This document shows, piece after piece, positions 42,373 to 48,666 of a DNA stretch of 48,666 nucleotides. The notes under the pieces are model-generated. The model made no database searches and had not been told where the DNA came from. It worked only from the letters and a program-made list of their open reading frames with translations. The stretch's first letter is position 1; the number at the start of each line of letters is the position of its first letter. The stretch is taken from NCBI GenBank assembly GCA_027484025.1, contig JAIXTI010000291.1, positions 1-48,666 of the forward strand, in the 5' to 3' direction. The stretch comes from a bacterium (GTDB lineage Bacteria > Gemmatimonadota > Gemmatimonadetes > Gemmatimonadales > Gemmatimonadaceae). A program made the translations under genes and the position numbers.

Positions 42373-43284
42373 GTGAGTGCTCACCCGTTGCACCCCCGCA
42401 GTACGGCAGAAATCGACGCCGCGCGCCAGCGTGGCGGCGCCTTGGTTGCCCTCGAAAGCTCGGTTCTCGCCCAGGGGCTTCTGCCCCCGTTCAACCGCGA
42501 GGCGGCTACGCGCATGATGCGCGCCGTGACCGACGCCGGCGCCACCCCCGTCATCACCGCCATCGTCCGCGGCGTCCCGGCGTTCGGACTCGACGATGAC
42601 GCGCTCGAGCGCTTCCTCGCCCGCGACGGCGTCCGCAAGGTATCGGCCCGCGATCTTGGCATCGCCGTGGCCGACGGTGCCGATGGCGCCACGACCGTCG
42701 CCGCGACGCTGGCCATGTGTGCGCTGGGTTCGCTCGAGGTGTTCGCCACCGGAGGGATCGGTGGGGTGCACCGCGATGCCCCATTCGACGAATCGGCCGA
42801 CCTCGTGGAACTCGCGCGTACCCCCGTCATCGTCACCTGTGCGGGCGCCAAGTCCATTCTCGACCTTCCTGCCACCCTCGAACGCCTCGAAACGCTCGGC
42901 GTCCCGGTGGTGGGGTATGGAACCGACGAGCTCCCCGGATTCTTCTCGGTGAGCACGGGGCTCCGGCTCACGTCGCGAATCGACACCCCGGCGGGCATCG
43001 CCGCGGCGTGGCGTGCCCACCGCGCGCTGGGGCGGCAGAGTGCCATGCTCGTGGTGCAGCCACCCCCCGCCGACCACGCGGTTCCGGTGGAGGTGGTGGA
43101 AGCCGCGACGGCGGCGGCGCTCATGGCCGCCCGCGACGCGGGAATTCGCGGCGCGGCGGTGACGCCGTTCCTCCTTGCCGATATTCAACAGCGTACCCAA
43201 GGACGCTCGGTGCAGGCCAATCTGGCGCTGCTCGAGAACAACGCCCGCCTCGCCGGTCAAATCGCCGTGGCGTTGCGGGCATGA
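42373..43284 (+). CDS. psuG: Pseudouridine-5'-phosphate glycosidase
   Basis: GTG at 42373 (VSAHPLHPRS) gives 303 residues, normal length. The enzyme splits pseudouridine 5'-phosphate into ribose 5-phosphate and uracil. Clear family marks: ALESSVLAQGLLPP (active-site Glu), PVITAIVRGVPAFGL, KVSARDLGIAVADGADGAT (the catalytic Lys lies in the K-VS-RD segment), VFATGGIGGVHRDA, VTCAGAKSILDLPATLERLE and GYGTDELPGFF. The usual partner PsuK (pseudouridine kinase) is not beside it. Single gene. Confidence 0.95.
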   Translation: MSAHPLHPRSTAEIDAARQRGGALVALESSVLAQGLLPPFNREAATRMMRAVTDAGATPVITAIVRGVPAFGLDDDALERFLARDGVRKVSARDLGIAVADGADGATTVAATLAMCALGSLEVFATGGIGGVHRDAPFDESADLVELARTPVIVTCAGAKSILDLPATLERLETLGVPVVGYGTDELPGFFSVSTGLRLTSRIDTPAGIAAAWRAHRALGRQSAMLVVQPPPADHAVPVEVVEAATAAALMAARDAGIRGAAVTPFLLADIQQRTQGRSVQANLALLENNARLAGQIAVALRA

Positions 43285-43342
43285 GGGCAGTTCACTCCCA
43301 CCGGTCGCGCCCACGCGGGATGCGAGCCGCGCAGCTGCAGCA

Positions 43343-43372
43343 TTGAACGAAAGCCGTCGATTACGGTACTAT
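43343..43372 (+). promoter_or_regulatory. Probable sigma-70-type promoter of the TPR - M16 gene run
   Basis: TTGAAC (43343-43348), an 18-base spacer and TACTAT (43367-43372) stand 36 bases before the ATG at 43408. This is the best -35/-10 pair recognised in the window. CCGGAGG at 43390-43396 serves as the Shine-Dalgarno. Confidence 0.6.
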
Positions 43373-43407
43373 CCGGTAACCCGCTCGATCCGGAGGCCAG
43401 TTTCGCC

Positions 43408-44574
43408 ATGACCAACCCGTTCCTGAGTTCCGAGGAATACGACGAGCGCGCTCATGCCCTCTACAACGAGCGGCAGTACGACGAGGCGCTCCAGTTGCTG
43501 CGCGAAGGGCTCGCGCTGTATCCGCAGGCCGTGGAGCTACACGTCGGCGTGGGCTACGCGCGTCTTGCCCGCGAAGAGTACATGTGGGCCCGCCGGAGCT
43601 TCGACGAAGCGCTCCTGCTCGACCCCGAGCACGAGGACGCGCTGGCCGGCCTCGGCGAAGTGCTGCTCAAATTCGGGCAGCATGATGCCGGCTTGCAGGC
43701 GTTCGAGCGCACCATCGAGCTGGGCTACGAGGACGACGTCGAGCTCATGCTGCAGATCGGACGCGCGCTCTTCCGCGAAGGGTTCGTGGAGCAGTCGCTG
43801 CAGTACTTCGATCGCGCGGTACACCAGGCCGAAGACTCGGCCGAAGCGGTGGCCTGCATCGGCTATGCGCAGCACCGGCTCGGCAACGATGTGGAAGCCA
43901 TGGTGGCGCTGCGTCGCTCGCTGGTGCTCGACGAACAGTTTGCCGAAGGGCGCGTGTACCTCGCCAACCTGCTGTACGACGCCGGCGACGTCGACGGCGC
44001 GCTGGCCGAATTCGAAAAGACGTCGCCCGAAGACCACTGGGACGAGCTTGGCATCTGGCGTCTCATGGAGCTCAAGAAGGCGGTGTACAAACTCGCCGAC
44101 GATGACGGCGAGCTGAAACAGTGGGAAGCGCGTCTGGTCGAACTTGCGGGCGAGCCGGACGCCATCGACGAACTGCTGGCCGAAGTCGAACAGTCGATGC
44201 TCGAAGAAGAGCAGGCCGAGGGACAGCCGTCACAGGGACAGCTGGAAACGCTGGGCACGCTGCTGACCGGGCTCGTCGGTCAGCAGCAAGCCGGTGAGTT
44301 GGGTGAGCAGGGGAGCACGTCGACCGACGTGCTCATGGCCGACGACGGCGTGCATCGCGTGATCATGCGCGACGGCAGCACGTTCGAAGGGACCTGGGAG
44401 GAGATCGTGCAGGCGCTGCGTGATGCGCGCGATGCCGGTCGTCCGCTCGACGAATACATGGCCATCGAGGCGCGTCGTTTCTATGGCGCGACTGGTATGC
44501 GCGTGGCCTCGCATGCCCCGGAAGCGTTTCTACGGGGTGGTGCCGACGCAGGTATGCTTCGCATTGTGCGCTGA
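43408..44574 (+). CDS. Cytosolic TPR-repeat protein
   Basis: ATG at 43408 with CCGGAGG upstream; 388 residues. Residues about 10-215 hold six tetratricopeptide repeats, for example YNERQYDEALQLLREGLALY, ARRSFDEALLLDPEHEDAL, SLQYFDRAVHQAED and ALRRSLVLDEQFAEG. The second half is acidic and coiled-coil-like (LLAEVEQSMLEEEQAEGQ), then GVHRVIMRDGSTFEGTWEEI and RDAGRPLDEYMAIEARRFYG, a short conserved C-terminal module. No signal peptide or membrane segment. A scaffold or adaptor; partner unknown. The end overlaps the next gene by 62 bases, which links it to a membrane TPR protein and an M16 peptidase. Confidence 0.85.
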   Translation: MTNPFLSSEEYDERAHALYNERQYDEALQLLREGLALYPQAVELHVGVGYARLAREEYMWARRSFDEALLLDPEHEDALAGLGEVLLKFGQHDAGLQAFERTIELGYEDDVELMLQIGRALFREGFVEQSLQYFDRAVHQAEDSAEAVACIGYAQHRLGNDVEAMVALRRSLVLDEQFAEGRVYLANLLYDAGDVDGALAEFEKTSPEDHWDELGIWRLMELKKAVYKLADDDGELKQWEARLVELAGEPDAIDELLAEVEQSMLEEEQAEGQPSQGQLETLGTLLTGLVGQQQAGELGEQGSTSTDVLMADDGVHRVIMRDGSTFEGTWEEIVQALRDARDAGRPLDEYMAIEARRFYGATGMRVASHAPEAFLRGGADAGMLRIVR

Positions 44575-45634
44575 CTTCGCCAATCCTCGCGCGGCGCTCG
44601 AAGCGGCGCGAGTGGTCTTTACGAACCCGGCAGCCGCCACCGCCCCTGCGCTTTGGAGCGCGGCGCAGCACGTGCTGCAGTTGGTGCTCGGTCGCCCCGA
44701 GCTCACCGGGCAGGCGCTTGTAGGTGAGGTGCGCCGCCACGGATTCATCTCGTTGTCCGATGCGCATGCACTCGTCGGGCTGAGCGACTGGGCCGATCGC
44801 AGCGCGGTCGCGGCAACCAACGAAGCCGAGCGTATGCTCGTGCGTGAAGCGTGGATGGCGCTCGATCACGCGGTACCCGAGTCGCCCGCGCCAGCAGCGT
44901 CGTTCGCGCCACCGTCCGCCGGTGGAGGTGCGTCCGTACCTCCTTTTGCGCCGCGGCCGTCTGCGTCGCCCATGTCACCGCCTCCCGCAGCGCCGTCGCC
45001 TGTTCCGTCGCCGGGGGCGTCGGCGTTCGACGCCGACATGCCGGTGGCACCGGCGCGCTCATCGCACCGCAAGCGTCTGTACGCGGGGCTCGCTGCGGTG
45101 GGGGTGCTCGTCGCACTGCTTGCCGGCGGAGCGTGGTGGTACGCCAGCGGTCGTGCCGACCGTCGCGTTGAAGCCGGTATCGATGCCTATGCGCGCGGCG
45201 CGCGCGAAACGGCGCGCGTAGCGTTCGTCGAGGCGGCGCAGGCCGACCCCACCGACGCGAGGCCACTGGTGTACCTCGGGCGCATTTCCCGCGAAGAGGG
45301 CGACCTCGCTCGCGCGCGCCGGTTCTTGACGAATGCCGTTCGTGTGGCGCCCTCCAGCAGCATCGCGGCCCGCGAGCTCGCATCGGTGATGCTCGCCGAC
45401 GGTCAGCCGGAAATCGCGCGCCGCTTTTACGTGCGCGCCATCGAACTCGATCCCAACGATCGTACCGCGCAAGGCTTTCTCGGCTGCGCGCTGGTCCGCC
45501 TGCAGCGCCTCGACGAGGCGCGCCGGTGGACGGAGCGCGCCGGTCCCGGTGACTGGCAGCGGTGCGTTCCCCTTACGCCCCTACCCGGAGCGCCCACGGC
45601 GCCGCCGGGGTATGGGCCTGTGCCCCCGCCATGA
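44513..45634 (+). CDS. Single-pass membrane protein with C-terminal TPR domain
   Basis: ATG at 44513 gives 373 residues and overlaps the previous gene by 62 bases; GTG codons at about 44537-44540 would shorten the overlap. Domain order: helical N-terminal part (21-120, NPRAALEAARVVFTNPAAA), Pro/Ala/Ser-rich linker (122-180), transmembrane helix about 190-211 (AGLAAVGVLVALLAGGAWW), and an external TPR-like domain 217-350 (YARGARETARVAFVEAAQAD, ARRFLTNAVRVAPSS, EIARRFYVRAIELDPNDR), ending in a Pro-rich tail. It could hold partners on both sides of the membrane. Coupled by ATGA to the M16 peptidase gene, suggesting that peptidase is a partner. Confidence 0.8.
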   Translation: MPRKRFYGVVPTQVCFALCADFANPRAALEAARVVFTNPAAATAPALWSAAQHVLQLVLGRPELTGQALVGEVRRHGFISLSDAHALVGLSDWADRSAVAATNEAERMLVREAWMALDHAVPESPAPAASFAPPSAGGGASVPPFAPRPSASPMSPPPAAPSPVPSPGASAFDADMPVAPARSSHRKRLYAGLAAVGVLVALLAGGAWWYASGRADRRVEAGIDAYARGARETARVAFVEAAQADPTDARPLVYLGRISREEGDLARARRFLTNAVRVAPSSSIAARELASVMLADGQPEIARRFYVRAIELDPNDRTAQGFLGCALVRLQRLDEARRWTERAGPGDWQRCVPLTPLPGAPTAPPGYGPVPPP

Positions 45635-48294
45635 CCACTACGCTGCTGCGTCCCAGCGACGCGCTCGCCCTGCATCACGACACCTATCGGGAAGTCCTGC
45701 CTAACGGCCTCACGCTGCTGGTGCGACGTGATCCGTCGGCACCGGTGGTGTCGATCGTGACGTACGTGAAGGCCGGCTACTTCGACGAATCCGATGATGT
45801 GGTGGGCATCGCGCACGTGCTCGAGCACATGTTCTTCAAGGGCACGCCAACGCGCGGGGTGGGGCAGATTGCGCGCGAGACGAAGGCCAATGGTGGCTAT
45901 CTCAATGCGCACACCATTTACGACCACACGAGCTACTACACGGTGTTGCCGTCGTCGAGCTTCGTGGCGGGGCTCGAGATCCAGTTCGACGCGTACGCCC
46001 GCAGTGTGATCGACGGCGAAGAGCTCGCGCGCGAACTCGAAGTCATCATTCAGGAAGCGAAACGCAAGCGCGATACGTCGTATGCGGTGGCCATCGAGAC
46101 ACTATACGCCGTGCTGCACGACCGACATCGCATTCGTCGCTGGCGCATTGGCGACGAAACGCTGTTGCGCACGTTCTCACGCGAGCAGCTGGTGGGCTTC
46201 TACCGGCACTGGTACCGGCCCGACAACACGGTGCTGTGCATCGTGGGTGATGTGGACATCGAAACCGTGCGTCGTGAAGTGGTGGCGCGCTATGGTGCGC
46301 TCGACGCCGGCGCGCCCGCGCGCGATCGCGGTCCGCAGGAATCGCAGCTGCCCGGCTTGCGCCGCAAGGAATGGAGCGGCGATATCGCGCAGCAGCATGT
46401 CGCCTTCGGCTGGCGTGTGCCGCCGCTTGGCCATGCCGATACGCCGGCGCTCGACCTCGCGGGCATTGCGCTCGGCACGGGACGGGCGTCGCGTTTGTAT
46501 CGGGCGGTGCGCGAAGAGCAGCTGGCGAGTGGCGTGACGGCGTGGAACTACACGGCGGGTGATGTGGGTGTGTTCGTGGCGCACACGGAAGGCGCGCCCG
46601 CGACGGCGCGCGAGGCGATGCGTGCCATGTGGAGAGAAGTGCAGGCCGCGCGCACCGACGGCTTCCGCCGCGGCGAAATCACGCGCGCCCAGCGCATTCT
46701 CGAAGCGCGCTGGTTGCGCCGTCTCGAAAGCATGGACGGCCAGGCGCAATATCTCGCCGGCTGGGAAGCAGAAGGCGGCTTGGAGGTGGCCTCGCAGTAC
46801 TACGACGCCTTGCTCACACTCGATGCGAAGGCCGTACAGGAGGCTATGCAGCGACATCTCGACCCCACGCAGGTGGCGATGGTGTCGTATCGGCCCGAAG
46901 GGAGTGCCGAGCTCGTGTCGTCTGATGATGAGCTGCGTGCCCTGCTGGAGAGCGAAGGGAGCATGGGCAGCGCGGTCATGCCGTCACCGTCGACGCTCAC
47001 GCCGCCGGTGTCGCACGTGGCCATCGAAGCTCCCGCAGTGCACACGGGCCTGGTACACGAGCAACAGGGAGACGTGCATGTGTACCGCACGCCGTCGGGT
47101 GTTCCGGTGCTGGTGTTGCCTCGTCCGGGATCGCCCCTGGTGAATCTCGGTGTGTATCAGCGCGGCGGCGTGGCGGTCACCGATGTCGAGCACGAAGGAC
47201 TCGCGCGCATTGCCATGCAGGCGACGCTCAAGGGCACACGCTTGCGTACCGGTTCGCAGGTGGCGGAAGCGGCCGAAGAGTTGGGGAGCAGCATTGGTGT
47301 GAGTGCCGGCCTGGAAAGCCTGGGTTGGAGCATGTCGGTGCCGGTGCGGCACTGTGCCGCGGCGGCCGAACTGCTCGCCGATGTCGTACAGCATCCGTTG
47401 TTCGCCGCCGAGTCGGTGAATACCGAGCGTACATTGGCGCTTACGGAACTCGCGCGGCTGCGCGACGACATGTATCGCTGGCCCATGCGCCTCGCCACGT
47501 TGGCGGCATACGGCGCGCATCCGTACGCACGGTCGGTGTTGGGCAACGAGCAGTCGCTTGCGGTGCTCACGAACGATGATGCCCGCGCCTTTCACGCAAC
47601 GCACATCATGCGCGGCGCGTCGGCGATTGCCATCGTTGGCGATGTGACACCAGACGACGTCGCGGCGATGCTCGCGCGTCACTTTTCCCAGTTGGCCTTT
47701 GCCGACGCGGTGGCGCTCCCCATGCACGAGTGGCCGACGGAACGGCATCGGGCGATCGAGTCGCGCACCAAGCAGCAGACCGCAATCGCGATGCTCTTTC
47801 CGGGGCCGGCACGGTCGGCGCCCGATCGATTTGCGGCGCGGGTGTTGTCGGCGATTGCGAGTGGCCTGGGCGGACGCTTTTTCGAACAGCTGCGCGACAA
47901 GCAATCGCTCGCGTACACGGTGCAGGCGTTCCCGTTGGAGCGGAATGCCGGTGGCGCGTTCGGCGCGTACATCGCCACCGATCCCACGCGCGAAGACGAG
48001 GCGCGTGAAGGGCTGTTGTCGGAGTTCGCGAAGTTCCGCGAGGCGCCGCCGACGGCGGAGGAGCTGACGCGGGCACAACGCTATCACATCGGCACGCACG
48101 CCATCGCGCAGCAGTCGGGCGGCACAGTGTTGTCGGAGCTAGTCGACGCATGGCTCTTTGGTGAAGGGCTGCAGGAGCGGCACGAGGTCGCGTCGCAGCT
48201 GGCGGCGGTCACGGCGGCAGATGTGCACGCGATGGCGCGGCGGTACTTCGATCCTTTGCGGTTGGTTGAAGGGGTGGTGCGGGGCACAGCCTAG
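45631..48294 (+). CDS. M16-family zinc metallopeptidase, two-repeat form
   Basis: ATG at 45631 overlaps the previous stop (ATGA); 887 residues, two tandem M16 halves. The first half is active: inverted zinc motif HxxEH at His62-His66 (HVLEHMFFKGT) with the third ligand Glu142 in ELEVIIQEAKRKRD. The second half (about 480 onward) lacks HxxEH, as in the inactive half of pitrilysin-type proteins, and carries the substrate-clamping RDKQSLAYTVQAF motif. There is no signal peptide at this start, so it is probably cytoplasmic unless a start was missed. It degrades short peptides. An unusual GTCGGGG repeat array begins 46 bases after the stop. Confidence 0.93.
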   Translation: MTTTLLRPSDALALHHDTYREVLPNGLTLLVRRDPSAPVVSIVTYVKAGYFDESDDVVGIAHVLEHMFFKGTPTRGVGQIARETKANGGYLNAHTIYDHTSYYTVLPSSSFVAGLEIQFDAYARSVIDGEELARELEVIIQEAKRKRDTSYAVAIETLYAVLHDRHRIRRWRIGDETLLRTFSREQLVGFYRHWYRPDNTVLCIVGDVDIETVRREVVARYGALDAGAPARDRGPQESQLPGLRRKEWSGDIAQQHVAFGWRVPPLGHADTPALDLAGIALGTGRASRLYRAVREEQLASGVTAWNYTAGDVGVFVAHTEGAPATAREAMRAMWREVQAARTDGFRRGEITRAQRILEARWLRRLESMDGQAQYLAGWEAEGGLEVASQYYDALLTLDAKAVQEAMQRHLDPTQVAMVSYRPEGSAELVSSDDELRALLESEGSMGSAVMPSPSTLTPPVSHVAIEAPAVHTGLVHEQQGDVHVYRTPSGVPVLVLPRPGSPLVNLGVYQRGGVAVTDVEHEGLARIAMQATLKGTRLRTGSQVAEAAEELGSSIGVSAGLESLGWSMSVPVRHCAAAAELLADVVQHPLFAAESVNTERTLALTELARLRDDMYRWPMRLATLAAYGAHPYARSVLGNEQSLAVLTNDDARAFHATHIMRGASAIAIVGDVTPDDVAAMLARHFSQLAFADAVALPMHEWPTERHRAIESRTKQQTAIAMLFPGPARSAPDRFAARVLSAIASGLGGRFFEQLRDKQSLAYTVQAFPLERNAGGAFGAYIATDPTREDEAREGLLSEFAKFREAPPTAEELTRAQRYHIGTHAIAQQSGGTVLSELVDAWLFGEGLQERHEVASQLAAVTAADVHAMARRYFDPLRLVEGVVRGTA

Positions 48295-48340
48295 GCTGCG
48301 ATCTTGACGGCGACCTCGCGATGCTTGCTCGTTGGCCGTG

Positions 48341-48666
48341 GTCGGGGTTGCGGGTGGTGGTCGGGGTACGGCCACCACAGTCGGGGCACCGCTACTACGG
48401 TCGGGGTACTGCCACGACAGTCGGGGTCGATAAACAGTCGGGGTCCCGGTCGGGTCTTTCGCTTCGCTGTGCTCGCTGTCGTGGCTCAACTGTCTGGGTC
48501 GGGGTCATCGCAGCCCCGACACTTTATCCCCGACCCCGACGCGCCAGCGCAGCGCCGCGCTCGACCCGACCGGGACCCCGACTGTTGGTCGACCCCGACT
48601 GTCGTGGCAGTGCCCCGACTGTGGTAGCGGTGCCCCGACCGTAGTGGCCGTACCCCGACTACTGCC
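48341..48666. repeat. GTCGGGG tandem array forming a long palindrome, running off the window
   Basis: The left part is a tandem of ~20-base units of the type GTCGGGGYACNGCYACNACR at 48360, 48380 and 48400, with shorter units at 48341, 48420 and 48437. The segment 48360-48456 (97 bases) is repeated in reverse complement at 48563-48659 with about nine differences, so the left array is mirrored as CCCCGAC units on the right. The 106-base centre (48457-48562) holds further GTCGGGG and CCCCGAC copies and CTTCGCTGTGCTCGCTG. No open frame is likely to be coding: both strands have long frames only because the repeats lack stops. The end is cut by the window. Confidence 0.85.

Noticed and set aside
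48341..48666. CRISPR array
   Set aside because: The 20-base units are contiguous without unique spacers, are mirrored on the right side, and no cas genes are near.
1..48666. tRNA or rRNA genes
   Set aside because: No cloverleaf with GTTCRA T-loop and CCA-like end, and no rRNA core sequences, were recognised on either strand.

Overview
The window is high-GC bacterial chromosome with dense gene packing. It has many GTG starts, many 4-bp ATGA/GTGA overlaps between consecutive genes, and few classical terminators. The gene families are a zinc-ribbon-headed Ser/Thr kinase, a very large secreted M14 peptidase, proteins with a glycogen-binding-type domain next to an ECF sigma factor, DUF983, DUF2628 and HME-RND efflux. 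Together they suggest a Gemmatimonadota-like, diderm, aerobic organism. That assignment is inferred from gene content only; there is no rRNA or tRNA in the window.

Layout. 1-8.8 kb: 3' part of a secreted M14 metallopeptidase, a membrane-anchored Ser/Thr kinase, a coupled alpha/beta hydrolase - DUF983 - ABC-2-type permease run, and a convergent coiled-coil lipoprotein. 8.9-12.9 kb: YdcF-like and NlpC/P60 envelope proteins, a palindromic repeat, the preQ0 genes queC-queE, and a divergent TerC membrane protein. 13-18.9 kb: a small outer-membrane barrel, an unknown secreted 596-residue protein, and a leftward four-gene cassette (ECF sigma factor, membrane-bound putative anti-sigma factor with a CBM48-type domain, secreted helical protein, outer-membrane protein with a CBM48-type tail). 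18.9-22.4 kb: DUF2628, agmatine deiminase, N-carbamoylputrescine amidase and a TetR regulator, all leftward. 22.4-28.6 kb: small lipoproteins, glycerate 2-kinase, two paralogous exported peroxiredoxins and a lipid kinase. 28.8-35 kb: aconitase, a patatin-ferredoxin fusion and an OmpR-type two-component system. 35-41.5 kb: a FliS-like orphan and a three-gene heavy-metal RND efflux operon. 41.5-48.3 kb: small proteins, pseudouridine-5'-phosphate glycosidase, and a TPR - TPR - M16 peptidase overlapping run. 48.3 kb to the end: a GTCGGGG tandem array folded into a long palindrome.

How the parts fit. The aguA/aguB pair converts agmatine to putrescine and lies directly downstream of the TetR gene, which has palindromic sites in front of it. 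The sigma cassette looks like a self-contained envelope sensing circuit: sigma factor, transmembrane regulator carrying a possible glycan-binding domain outside the membrane, and two exported products, all translationally coupled. The two-component system and the metal efflux operon are close together but separated by a repeat and an opposite-strand gene, so a regulatory link is only a possibility.

The strongest candidates for something undescribed are the sigma/CBM48 cassette (15545-18865), the patatin-ferredoxin fusion (31759-32892), and two families of intergenic palindromes. The first family is a ~220-bp imperfect palindrome present twice (10481-10709 and 34949-35166), each copy starting within a few bases of a stop codon. 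The second is the GTCGGGG array-palindrome at the right edge.
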